In this document: positions 32,736 to 43,799 of the stretch, one piece after another
Position numbering within the stretch: the first letter of the stretch is position 1
How the letters are laid out: each line of letters starts with the position of its first letter
Assembly (NCBI GenBank): GCA_907163375.1
Contig: CAJQUW010012670.1
Location: forward strand, 733,001 to 797,000
Direction of reading: 5' to 3'
Length of the DNA: 64,000 nt
Source: Prostheceraeus crozeri
Taxonomy: Eukaryota; Platyhelminthes; Polycladida; Euryleptidae
Program-made: the position numbers and the translations under genes
Notes under the pieces: generated by a model
What the model saw: the letters and a program-made list of their open reading frames with translations, nothing else
Databases searched by the model: none
Told to the model about the DNA's origin: nothing

Positions 32736-32928
32736 CAATTATAGTGTTCAGAGTATTTTCAATCGTTGTACGGAGATCCTGAATCTGAACTCCAAGATCA
32801 TTCAAAATATTGATTATATTTATCACTGCAGGACGTAGCAGTTCAGCAATTTTCATTGCTTGCACAGCGATAATCTCCTGTACATTTGAAGCATGGTTGG
32901 CAATTGCCTCACGAACAGTATCCAGTCT
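32736..32928 (-). CDS. host repeat gene: A exon, repeat 3
   Basis: A 193-bp exon with acceptor GCATTGTAG and donor GTAAGTC, phase 0 in and phase 1 out. It encodes RLDTVREAIANHASNVQEII, then AVQAMKIAELLRPAVINI and an ILNDLGVQIQDLRTTIENTL helix. It is homologous to 47395-47587 at the same length. The helices are amphipathic, and no Cys or catalytic motif is seen. Confidence 0.85.
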
Positions 32929-33037
32929 CTACAATGCAATGGATTAATACAAAATAAAATCTTTCTTAACATTCATTGATATACTGTATATTCAAAGCAT
33001 AATAATCAGCCCTTAACTACCAAACGTTCACATTTAC

Positions 33038-33068
<31 letters not shown>

Positions 33069-33080
33069 CACGTATATATA

Positions 33081-33931
33081 TCATTAAAGAGGTTGTCATT
33101 CAGTAATTTATTGCATTTTTGAAGGGACTTTTCTGTTTTTCTATAACTTTCTTTTCCTTCAGTTGTTAAATGATTCAATGCAATTTTGGAATACCATTTT
33201 ATTAGAAAATAAAGGCTCAACGTTTCGGACAGTACACTGACCATTCTCAAGAGATAAAAATTGTGAAGATAATTACATGTCAAAAATTCTAAATTCAAAA
33301 AGACAGATGACATCTGGAAAACTATGAAGTGATACAAATAGAGATATAGCATCATACTATGAATCCTACAAGCAGAAATTTAGCTTTATCATAGAAAGTT
33401 GGAAACTAAATAACATTCAGATTTCGGGTGAGGCCCATGTCACGTTTATTTAGAAAGGGGGATTTTTCCTTTATTGTGATGGATTCGGCTATTTGGAGCA
33501 TATTTTTCTCGGGGCATTTGAATATGATCTTCATGGCAGAATACAGATTTCTTGGCTTTCTGTCGTGAACTTCAAGGAAATGAGTTTTGATTGACCCGTT
33601 GTTTTCATGCTGTTTAGATCGTGTTTTCAGATGATTTGTTGTATAACCTATGTATTGAATATTGTCACAAATATCCTCATCACATGAAAATTGGTATACA
33701 ACATGATCGTCTGATGTCAACTTGTCTAAATTTGTTTTGATTGCATTTCCTAATTTCTTGTTCTTGTAAAAAACGCGTACTTTGATTTTTGTTTCAGGGG
33801 AAGACGCTACACTATCATTGACAATTTTCATCAATCTTCTTTCTTCTACGGTAGAGTTGGAAGTTAATTGTCCTTGAAAATAGAAAATAATGTTGATTGG
33901 TTTTTCTTTTTCTTTTTCATTTCTCTTCAAA
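33081..33931 (-). mobile_element. PLE 3' part, left arm of head-to-head palindrome
   Basis: The minus-strand frame 33406-33930 encodes a GIY-YIG domain: VVYQFSCDEDICDNIQYIGY, KTRSKQHENNGSIKTHF and AESITIKEKSPFLN. Downstream of it are CCGAAACGTTGAGC and an (AT)n tail. The arm is nearly identical to the inverted copy at 33946-34767, and both lose the RT at the same point. The frames are open, so this is recent. Confidence 0.85.
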
Positions 33932-33945
33932 AAAAATTATCTGAA

Positions 33946-34767
33946 GAGAAATGAAGATTATTTTCTATTTTCAAGGACAATTAACTTCCAACTCTACCGT
34001 AGAAGAAAGAAGATTGATGAAAATTGTCAATGATAGTGTAGCGTCTTCCCCTGAAACAAAAATCAAAGTACGCGTTTTTTACAAGAACAAGAAATTAGGA
34101 AATGCAATCAAAACAAATTTAGACAAGTTGACATCAGACGATCATGTTGTATACCAATTTTCATGTGATGAGGATATTTGTGACAATATTCAATACATAG
34201 GTTATACAACAAATCATCTGAAAACACGATCTAAACAGCATGAAAACAACGGGTCAATCAAAACTCATTTCCTTGAAGTTCACGACAGAAAGCCAAGAAA
34301 TCTGTATTCTGCCATGAAGATCATATTCAAATGCCCCGAGAAAAATATGCTCCAAATAGCCGAATCCATCACAATAAAGGAAAAATCCCCCTTTCTAAAT
34401 AAACGTGACATGGGCCTCACCCGAAATCTGAATGTTATTTAGTCTCCAACTTTCTATGATAAAGCTAAATTTCTGCTTGTAGGATTCATAGTATGATGCT
34501 ATATCTCTATTTGTATCACTTCATAGTTTTCCAGATGTCATCTCTCTTTTTGAATTTAGAATTTTTGACATGTAATTATCTTCACAATTTTTATCTCTTG
34601 AGAATGGTCAGTGTACTGTCCGAAACGTTGAGCCTTTATTTTCTAATAAAATGGTATTCCAAAATTGCATTGAATCATTTAACAACTGAAGGAAAAGAAA
34701 GTTATAGAAAAACAGAAAAGTCCCTTCAAAAATGCAATAAATTACTGAATGACAACCTCTTTAATGA
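33946..34767 (+). mobile_element. PLE 3' part, right arm of head-to-head palindrome
   Basis: The plus-strand frame 33951-34442 (163 residues) encodes the same GIY-YIG domain as the left arm, with the same 3' sequence and (AT)n tail. The two arms meet in a hairpin (TTTCTCTTCA ... TGAAGAGAAA) around 33932-33945. Only scattered base differences separate the arms. Confidence 0.85.
34590..34635 (+). ncRNA. possible hammerhead-like relic of the PLE
   Basis: GAATGGT-CAGT-GT-ACTG-TCCGAAACGTTGAG has a short stem followed by CGAAAC at the position where PLEs often carry hammerhead ribozymes. The CUGANGA core is not intact. The mirror copy lies in the left arm near 33220-33260. Confidence 0.25.
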
Positions 34768-35329
34768 TTGTTGCAAAAATAATGCATTGCTGCCCAAGTA
34801 CATCAATATATATACATTGATATATATATATATATATATACATATATACATAATGCCAAAAATTATACCCAAAGAAAACTCGACAACTTTTTCCCAACCG
34901 GTTTCAGGTCTATGAGCCCTCTTAAGGGAGTGGCTTTATTTTCAAAATTCAATGGAAATAGGACATAGATTTATAATAAGTAAGTGTATCATGCAAAACT
35001 AAAAGTCAGTTCGGTTCATAGAAATGAATTTAGTCTCCTTTCTACGCCAGTTTGGAGGCTTAAATGTATATTCATGTGAATGTTTGCAGTTCTTTTAACA
35101 ATTTCTACACGATTTTCTATAATTGTAATTCTCTTGGTTATTATATGTATATTATATATATATATATGTATAATGTACAGAATAATGATAGCAAAAAATG
35201 GAAACTAATACGATGAATAAAATCCACCCAGAAGTCGAAAAGAAAAGTCACAGCCGTGCAGTCCAAGCCGGTTTCACCTGTGTTCCAGGCCTCTCACGGG
35301 CAATTGAATTATATTACAAAAATTATATT

Positions 35330-35645
35330 AAATGGGATGCCACATGTTTTGACACGCTCTCTCGCACGAATTTGTCGGCATCAGCCATTTGAGCTGGAGC
35401 TGCTGCGAATGCGGCTGAAGCGAGGAAGTTAGCCAAGTACATCACTCTCGCTGACCACTTTGCAGTCCAACCAATGGCTGTTGAGACTTGTGGTGCCATG
35501 GGGGATTCGACCAAGACCTTCTTGGAATCAGTTGGGAGGCGTTTCACAATGACAATAGGAGACAGGAGGGAGGCTGCGTGGCTGATGCAGAGAATAAGTC
35601 TCGACATCCAGCGAGGGAATGCGGCCTGGCCTGTTTGCTAGGAGC
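35330..35645 (+). mobile_element. C-terminal fragment of a non-LTR-type RT protein
   Basis: The frame contains CFDTLSRTNLSASA, then EARKLAKYITLADHFAVQPM, VETCGAMG and MQRISLDIQRGNAA. I recognise this pattern as the C-terminus of a retrotransposon protein family common in marine invertebrates. Only this tail remains, with one in-frame stop near 35390. It is a different family from the minus-strand element next to it. Confidence 0.6.
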
Positions 35646-38000
35646 AGGGAATATGACTTTTTTTAGAACTTTTTATTATTTGTAGTGTATATCCTTCTGC
35701 AAAACTTTTTTTCTTGAAATAAAAATGTTTTTGAAGTATTTTACAAAAATTCGAACTGAAGCATGCAAGTGACCAACATAACGTATTGTTGAATATGTCT
35801 GTATCTAGCCCATACAACTAAAAATTTAGCATTTTCTGTGTTAATTCATTGACATAGATTTTAGCACTGAATGAATTGAAGCCGTTTAACATCAGATATT
35901 TAACATCACTTTTTTAGTATTTTTTTAACAAGAATTCTTTATTTCAAATAAAGTAATATACAGCATAACCTCAGAAGATCAGGAAAGTTAGCATAAGGAA
36001 AATTGTGGAAAAGGGCTAAAAACCTTGAATATAAAAAAGACAGTAAAAAGCTTGAAAGTCAATCCATCTAATTAACAGCTCTCTTCTCCTAATTGAGATT
36101 TCGCACCTGCAATTGACAGCACGGGCGTTTGCTTTCATCAGCTTAACACTTAGGTGAGTATAGATGGTGTTGCATACCTCCCACGGTGTAGCTCCTTTCT
36201 GCACAGATAGTCTGCTGGCAAGCTTCTCAAAAAATCTTCTGCTTCAATACACCATTCCCAATATGTTGAGACGACCATCGGCACACATATCCAATTCAAA
36301 GATGAGCATCTCCTATCATTCTTTTGATGTTTAAGTTCGGCCGCCACTGCCACTGCTGATCCTGCTGTCACACTCGCTTGAAAAATTGATTGATGGTTTC
36401 CCGGATGCGTGACAGTAACATCTAGGGCTGCGTCTCGTCCTAGCGACCAATTGGGTACCAGAATATCAGCTGGTCGGGATTTGTCATGATCATATTTTGC
36501 ACCTTTTTCCAAATGAGGGTTTAAAAGTGCTTGTCGAGCATAATCAGCGATAGTCTCTCGAAGGATGTCATGTCGAGTGCACAGATCGGATCCCCTTCTA
36601 CACATTAAAGCATGGTATCCAAAAACGTCTTGAAAAAGTTTCAGGACATCTCGCACAAGGCTCATTCGTTGGCATGACCGGTAAACCAAGCCACAATTTC
36701 AATGTGACGCACATTTCGTCAGGATCAACGCTGAGACCAAGACCTGATCGTGCGCAACCATGCGAAACCATAAGGGGCGGAAACTGACTTCAGTTCTAGC
36801 TTGATTCACTACCGAAGATCGTGCCAATAGATCGGAGAGTGCTTCTTCATCAAGTTTTTGTGATAGTGCCTTCTGCGATATTTTTCTGTTATCTGGTTGG
36901 TCGAGACAAAATTGAGCGCCAACCATGTCATTATATAGAGCGATTGCTTCATCTATATGGTTGCTGCCTTCCATGTTTGTCGTGCAAAAGGAAGCAATGT
37001 AAGCAGCGGCTGCGTGTCTTTTAAATGGAACGTAATCCAAGGCCACCTAATCTTAGAGACAGAGTCTATTGAAGCCAAGCAGAATCATTGCATAATAATA
37101 AGGCAGGATCATCGAAACATTGACAGACATCATTATCAAAATTTGAGAATCTGCTGCCCGCAAGAGTTAGTGGAACAGTTCGGGAAAGATGAGACAGTTT
37201 TGAATGACCAGCACATTGCCGTAACTGAATTAAGGAGATCTGAGGATTGTCAAGGATCGATAGTTCTCGTAGAAGTGCCCAGGCATTTTTCCTTTTCGAT
37301 TCTATGCAATCAGAATAAAAACCGACATCACCAATTGGAGCTCCCAAGATTTCAAAGCTAGGTTTTGAGAATGTAGGGATGAATGGCAGAAAATCTTCAA
37401 GATTGTTTTTGGCATATAGCTCACACTTTTCTAGCTTGATATGTAGACCAGCAATAATCTTGGAACTATGTAAAGTTCGCAAGACTCCATGAATTGCGTC
37501 TTTGGAACCACAAAATATGCCATTATCCAAATACCAGGCTTGATAAATCAGTCGATTTTGAGGGTCATGAGATGGAATTACCGTATTCAAAAAGGACTGA
37601 ACAGAAGAGGCCCGAGAGGGTCACCTTGTTGAACGTCTGTTTGAGGGAACACATGACCCATACCATGCCATAAATGAGGATGTTGACCATAGCATGTTTG
37701 TACCCATGGCAATAATTCAGGAATAAATTTATGACACGAATCAATGACAGCTTGCATGGATACGCTGTTGAAAGCATTAGCCATGTCTACTTTAAACACG
37801 ACAAAGTCATCATCATTCCAATGTTGACTGACGATGTTTCGCAGGTTATGTGTAAACTTCTCTACCATTATTAGTGTAATACATCACAAATTATTGCGAT
37901 TAAATTTAGAATACAATGTGAAGTCGCAACGCACATCCCGGGGTTTGAGTCCTATTCAAACATGAAAATAAGATACTGTAGACATTAAATTGAGTAATTA

Positions 38001-39345
38001 CAGTCCGTTTCATAAAAAGTGGATCATCCTAAAATTTGACTAAATAAAACATAAGTATGATACAGAAAGCATTTTTTTAATGTTATTTCATGTCCCTAAT
38101 CTCCCTAATATATTTAAATGTCCTTATATAATCTGATAAGCTATGATACAGTAACGGTTCTTAAGAAGCTAATATTTTGTGGCCCCACCCTTATTGTCAA
38201 TGACATTACCAATTCGTCTAGGCATTGATTCGATGATATCGTTGATTTTTGACTGATCTAACTTTCTCCACTCTCTTTTTAACAGTGACGTAAGTTGTGA
38301 TACGCCATCTGTAGGTAGCAGTGAACGACGAACGTTACGTTTTAGAATACTCCATACATTTTCTATGGGATTCAGATCAGGAGAACGAGCAGGCCAAGAT
38401 AATGTCCTAAGCCCTAATTGAGACTTGCATAAGTTGACTCTACTATTCCTGTGACACGTAGCATTATCATCCATAAATAACTTCTTTTTGTATGCTGATC
38501 TGATAATTCGATCTGAGAGGGCTTCTTACAGCTCTTGAAATTCGACTCAATAAGTCTTCTACGAATAGTGGACTTAGAAATAGACGAGACTAGTGCAGCC
38601 ATCTCAGTTAACGAGAGACTTGGATCAACTTTAACAAATCTCAAAATTAGGTGGTCTCTACGTTTGGATGTTTTGCGTGGACGGCCAGAGCCCTCTTTGC
38701 GACAGAGTCGAAAATCATCATGCCATCGATGCACATTTGTGTAAGGGACATTTAGCCGCTTGCTTGTAGCTGGCAAAGAAAACACTAGTTCTAGCAAGGC
38801 TGACACTTTGCCTTTTGTGAATGCGATCTCGTTATTGTTCATTTGTGCTTTGTATTGTTTTCAACCGGTAAGAGATAGATTTCTGGCTGAAAGCAATCAG
38901 GAGTGCTGCCAACACCACCGCAACGAAGTCAGGAAGCTATGGAACATGAAGTCCAGTTAATCACATGTAGCAGCTACATTATCGTTGATGAATAATGGTG
39001 CTATACTGGCTCTGATTGACCGATTTTCTTTATTTTTGTTTTGCTTGATAGCTTTTGGCTTGTAAAACAACATATTACATAACAAAGGAAACAAATGTAA
39101 TTTTATAAGAGTGAGGTATGATTTTGTGTAACATTGCTAAATGAAGATCAAATTATCTACTACTTTTTTATCTATAACAGAAAAACAACTCAATATTCAT
39201 GCTTGAAATTTCCAACAATGATATTAGTAAGCACAACTGACATATCTTCCAAATTTCAGAGAAATTCGTTCAAGTTTGGCGGAGTTAGACAAAGTTGAAG
39301 TTAAGGTGATGTTTAAGGGTGATCCATTTTTTATGAAACAATCTG
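38001..39345 (-). mobile_element. Tc1/mariner transposon with TA target duplication
   Basis: Terminal inverted repeats CAGTCCGTTTCATAAAAAGT (38001) and its imperfect reverse complement ending at 39345 are flanked by TA on both sides. It sits inside the solo LTR. The element is 1,345 bp, close to the usual Tc1 size minus an internal loss. Confidence 0.9.
38169..38842 (-). pseudogene. Tc1-type transposase, internally deleted
   Basis: Two overlapping minus-strand frames. The N-terminal one (38414-38842) has paired helix-turn-helix DNA-binding regions (SLPATSKRLNVPYTNVHRWH, GRPRKTSKR, SISKSTIRRRL). The C-terminal one (38169-38474) has MDDNATCH and WPARSPDLNPIENVWSILKR with the last two acidic residues of the DDE site. 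The segment carrying the first catalytic Asp is lost, so this copy cannot make an active enzyme. Confidence 0.85.
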
Positions 39346-41109
39346 TAGATTCAATACATTAACTAGTTATTCCTTAACTTGTTTTCTTTTGTTTTGGTGT
39401 CGAGGCATGACGTAAGGATTAGTCGTTGTCGCGTTACATAAATAATAGAAGAAATGCAGCGTTGGACTCAAACTAATAGATGCTAAATTACACAACAGAA
39501 TCACGGTCAAGCAGTGCGATCAACCACACAAAGGCGATGGACAATATGCGCAATCACCACCAAAAATGGTCATCGGAGAGAGCAAAACAATTGTCAACAC
39601 TATATCACGGTGGAGATGATATGTCGTGCAGTGTCAAATCGCCATATATGGACCGTCACGATGCAAGTGATCCACGACGACCAACTCCTATTCGACGACA
39701 AGTTGAAGAAACATTCGGCCATAGTGATGAAGGAGCTATAAAAGGACACGACAAGACTCATCCAAGACAACCATCCGATCGAAATTGTGCACGGAACCTA
39801 GTGACCTTGTCTCTTATATTTCTGGTGAGTGTCGCCGAGCTTCGAGCTTCGTGCATTACACTCCGATTTAACGGAGACTTCGTCCTTGTGCAAGCTTCTG
39901 ATACTTGTCATCGTTGCACTCTTTCTTTCTTTCTCTAAGTGTGTAAAGGCAGAAATAGAAATACTCGTTTGTCTATCCAAATTGCTCTATTTGTAAAGAA
40001 GTTTGGCGATTAAGTTTCAGCCTTGGTAAGACACTTCGGATCGTTATAGGGACCAAATAAAATTGAAGTTAATGTTAGCATCGCTCGCTTCCAGACGGTT
40101 GAGAACGATCCTAACATTACATTAGGATAAGAAACACCAAACTGCCAAGGTTTCAAAACATTTGCTGATTTACTCTTGAGAATGCTGCTTTGCTTGCCAA
40201 TCGTCTGAGTATTTCTACTGCAGCAATAGGACGAATATCACTCTCATTCTTCTTGAGGGCCGTGCGATTGGCACCTGCGAAATACGGAGAAATATTTGCG
40301 GGTATATTTCCTCCTAGCATGAGGTTAATGAAAGATCGCAATGTCGAGTTCAAAGGGCTTGGTAAAGTAGCTTCACAGGATTCAATAAGGTGAGAGGCCC
40401 GTAAACCAGATGGTTTGCATGCTGTATCTTTCGGAAAAGTGGCGAGTATTTTCCGGATATCAAAATTGCTTCCAAGTTGGAGAGCCTTTGTTACTTCAGC
40501 TGGTAAAATTGGGGGAAGAGCTGAAGGGTGTCTGTCCTGTGGGGCATGTGGGGCGGTTGAGCTGAACGATTTCGCGCAGAGTAGGCAATTGTATGATGCT
40601 TTTATCATTTTACTCTATTTTCGGTGCAATTGCTGACGCATTGTGAGGATCGTCTTTGCTCTGAAACTATCTTGGCGCATTCACATACAAGTTTGCCGTT
40701 TATATGCAACCAATTCGATGGCACATTGCCTGAATAAAGTCTTTGACAATGGCGTTCAAGAAGATGTGTAATCATTGAAGGAGCACAGTGAACAAAACAC
40801 TTTTCAACAGGACATGTAATACCAGGCATTTGTCGTCTTTCGATAAAGTCCTTTGGTTTTTTACTTTTAGCTATTTCTTTATTCGTTCCATTGTCAGCAT
40901 TCTGTTCTGTTACATTTCTTTTCGTTATTGTGGGAGGTGTTTCATACATTGACTTTGTGCACTTCAAAGTTATTTGTTTACTTTCTCTCTTGGCATATGT
41001 TTCGGCCCATACTCGGGCATGTTCAATAACGTATTCCAGAGTTTCATCAAGCTTGGCTGAGGATGATGAAGAGTAGTTAGATGCTCTGTCTGACATTCTC
41101 AATTACAGC

Positions 41110-42268
41110 GCAATGGTGCCTTATTAAAGTCAAAGTCGTAAACATCTCGGGTTCGAATCCGGTGTGGACCTTGGCACTAGCACTGCAGATACCTAACTTA
41201 CCACCACAAGTCTCGTCATCAAATTATCTTGATTTCAGTGTAATTTTCTCTTTGATTCTACAGGCTCTTTCTTATTCTGAACATTTTCTAGTAAAGAGAT
41301 TGAATTGTATCCTTTTTTCAGTAAACGTTACTGTAATAATGTAATGAAAAGCATCAAAACAACATTAACGGTTTAAAATGGAGACAATGAGCTAAAGAGT
41401 ACAACAGCGTAAAAAGAAAATCTATCGAGAGTATTTACATTCAAAGGACCAATCCAAACAGCTTGATGAATGGATGCAAAGGTTGGCAGGTCCTTGAATT
41501 CTTGACTCGACGCATGCTTTCTCCTTTATTTAATGCATTTTTATCTATACTTCTAGTATGTCAATCTCTCTATGTATATCTCTATCTCTAAATTCGTTAT
41601 ATTTTTTCACTCTCATTCTGAAATGAGCATGCTAAACTAGGTCTATGTCATTATTAGTGATGACTCATAATATTTCTAAGTATTTCTTATGTTATGATTC
41701 AAGTTTTAAATCTTTATGTACACATAATTTGTATTGACCGTGATCAAGCCTAGTGCGAAAATTTGGGTTGCTTACAAATTTGGTTAGTTTTTTTCAAAAC
41801 TATATTGCAAATCCTTAAAACCTGACATTGCAAGAAAAGCTATACATAAGTTCTAAGGGAATCATAAAGCTAATAAAAATATATGAGGAAATTTATAAAA
41901 AAAGAAAAATTAAGTCCCTTCTGGCACAGTTCGCGCAAATAGCGCTATAGCATTTGACTTTGCCACAGAAAATTTGGTTAGTTTTTATTTCTTGATTTTG
42001 CGCGGAAGAAGGGCCACTAAGCAAATTTAATTTTAATAATTTTTTAGTATCACTTTTAAATAACTGTCACAGATGAGTAATACTTCTATGCCAAAGATAT
42101 TCATTTCATAGATATCTTAGTTACATATCTCTGTAAATGTATGGCCTGATTCATTGATATGATCATGGACGTCTAGATATCTGTACTTTACTCAGCTATC
42201 ATAGTTATTCAGAAGTCCATGAAAATACATTGAAATTGGCGGGCATAAAATGGAAACTTCCGATTTAT
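41110..42268. other. intron sequence, nothing recognised
   Basis: AT-rich with no gene. An isolated GGTTCGAATCC at 41149 resembles a tRNA B box but has no matching A box. Confidence 0.4.
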
Positions 42269-42420
42269 GTAATGGTTAAAGGAGGATTCATTGATATTTA
42301 CTGAAATAATGAGGTCGATATCTTGTTAAAATTCCCGAGGGCTTTAGCCCAAGGGATTTTAACAAGATGTCGATCGAGATATCTCAGTAAATATCATTGA
42401 ATCCTCCTTTAACATTGGAT
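42269..42420. repeat. fold-back hairpin 1
   Basis: Arms of about 70 bp (TTAAAGGAGGATTCATTGAT ... mirrored in ATCATTGAATCCTCCTTTAA) pair around GGGCTTTAGCCC near 42343. A miniature fold-back or MITE-like unit. Confidence 0.8.
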
Positions 42421-42654
42421 AAAAAACTGCATTATTGCCCGGCACGTAAATTCTATGCCAATTATACATAGAAATGATGCAAATATCACTATTTTGGGAA
42501 GATTCATGCATACACATTAGCAGTAATATCTAGGCCCTACTTCTCTCGATTCATTAGAAATTTCAAGATATCCTTTATCTAACATAGATTTTCATTTATA
42601 AACATATCGCAGAATCATTGATTATAGGCAGTGACATAGATTTCATCTTCATTG

Positions 42655-42780
42655 GGTTAGAAAAATACCAATAATATCCACTTTTATCGGGCATAAATGC
42701 ATAATTCCTCGTGCGCTAACGCGCCCTCGGAATCTATGCATTTATGCCCTCTAAAAGTGGATACTATTTCTATATTAGGT
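42655..42780. repeat. fold-back hairpin 2
   Basis: Arms AATATCCACTTTTATCGGGC.. and ..GCCCTCTAAAAGTGGATA pair around a GTGCGCTAACGCGC centre near 42710. A second, unrelated-sequence fold-back within 300 bp of the first. Confidence 0.8.
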
Positions 42781-43069
42781 TAATACAAGACACCAAAACC
42801 CTTGATTCCCCAACCGCACTCGCCTGACCTAGGAATCGAACCGAATTCCGCGTGAACCGTCAGTGTGGCCTAGTGAAGAAGGTGCGAGTTCGTCTCTTAA
42901 GAGGAACTTAAAGGTGCAACGAAATGTGACGATAAAAAATGTAAATGGTATTTTCACATTATAGAGGGGACAACATTCCATTTCCACGAGACTACATTCA
43001 ACATCAAGCGAAACATGAACTGCTATTCGAGCAACGTAATGTTTTTTTTGACACCAGAGGAACCCGCAG

Positions 43070-43795
43070 AAAAACGATGTTGTTCTCGTAAAAAATCTCT
43101 TTATCGAGGCCTTTCAGCTGCCGCCGGTAGTCATCGTCAGGCGAATGAATCATGCAGCTAACACTTATGAGAATAGTTCACAATCATGCAAGACAGAAAC
43201 ATAAGAACATCATAGAACTATCAATTAAATACAAAGTACAGAAAATACTTAAAAACATTCTACTATAAAACAAATAGAAGTAGAAGCTAAGAAAGCCAAC
43301 GATTTTAGAAATGTTACGAAAAAACAGAGAGTCTCAAGACTTCCACACATCACTCAACGTATGTTTGACTTTGTTCTCAGAGTGCAGTTTATGAGTCCAT
43401 AGCGACTCCTTAACAATTCTTTTGCTGCAGCTGCTTTCCCGATCAATCACAGTGGCGTTCTTTACTCTGATCGGATGACCTGATGACACCGCATGCTTGG
43501 CTACCTCAGATCGCTGTACATCCATTGACTTGATTGACTTCGCATGCTCCTTTCGTCCGGTGGAGGAAAGACTAAAGATGGTCCAATTCCTAAAGATGGT
43601 CGATTTTGAAGAAGGTGGTGAATCGAATGACTCGCTCCAAATATCAATGAGTGCTCTCAACCTCATTCCGGATAAACAATTGCTTTTCACTGCATGAGCA
43701 CGTTCTTCTAGTTTCAAAGTGCGTCGAATGCAAGCCATGCATTCTGCATAAAATATTTCTTCAAATTCTATTGGAGAGAGCACCTTTTAAAACGT
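43070..43795 (-). mobile_element. PLE/GIY-YIG 3' remnant
   Basis: The minus-strand frame 43334-43783 ends with SEVAKHAVSSGHPIRVKNAT, then VIDRESSCSKRIVKESLWTH and the N-rich end. This is the typical C-terminal pattern (A.HA...GH.I.w..a.v......R.v.Esl.I). Downstream on the minus strand lies CTGACGATGACTACCGGCGG followed by GCTGAAAGG, the motif seen at PLE 3' ends. The earlier part of the domain is decayed. Confidence 0.65.
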
Positions 43796-43799
43796 ATAA

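Larger units (their letters stand above)
37871..40125 (+). mobile_element. solo LTR (fossil LTR retrotransposon) with TTAG target duplication
   Basis: TG...CA-bounded sequence (TGTAATAC at 37875 to AACATTACA at 40121) is flanked by TTAG at 37871-37874 and 40122-40125. It interrupts the RT gene of the minus-strand LINE. Without the Tc1 copy inside it is about 900 bp. It has a TATAAAAGG promoter-like box near 39738 and AATAAA near 40057, as expected of an LTR on the plus strand. No internal genes, so a solo LTR. The frame at 39480-39938 lies inside it and is not a gene. Confidence 0.65.
35920..41102 (-). mobile_element. LINE with restriction-like endonuclease tail, split by a nested insertion
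   Basis: Read on the minus strand. An N-terminal zinc-finger region (40605-41102, CPVEKCFVHCA...H, then CECAK) is followed by the RT start (40126-40608: FPKDTACKPSGLRASHL, then GIRPIAAVEILRRL-like RPIAAVEILRRLASK). The nested insertion 37875-40121 comes next. The RT core (37066-37870) has VDMANAFNSV and QQGDPLGPLLF, with motif C reading YLDNG instead of the usual two acidic residues. The C-terminal domain (36150-36689) has RPADILVPNW and GRDAALDVTV, like PD-(D/E)XK nucleases. The frame is broken in several places and the 3' end is near 35920. Confidence 0.75.

Noticed and set aside
39480-39938. 152-codon ORF with downstream TATA and donor-like sequence
   Set aside because: It lies inside the solo LTR. 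The TATA and AATAAA are better explained as LTR signals.
41149-41160. tRNA B-box-like GGTTCGAATCC (SINE or tRNA)
   Set aside because: No A box or cloverleaf could be placed around it.
42827-42900. Minus-strand tRNA-like sequence with GGTTCGATTCC
   Set aside because: The T-arm does not pair properly and no anticodon arm was found. At most a decayed SINE head.
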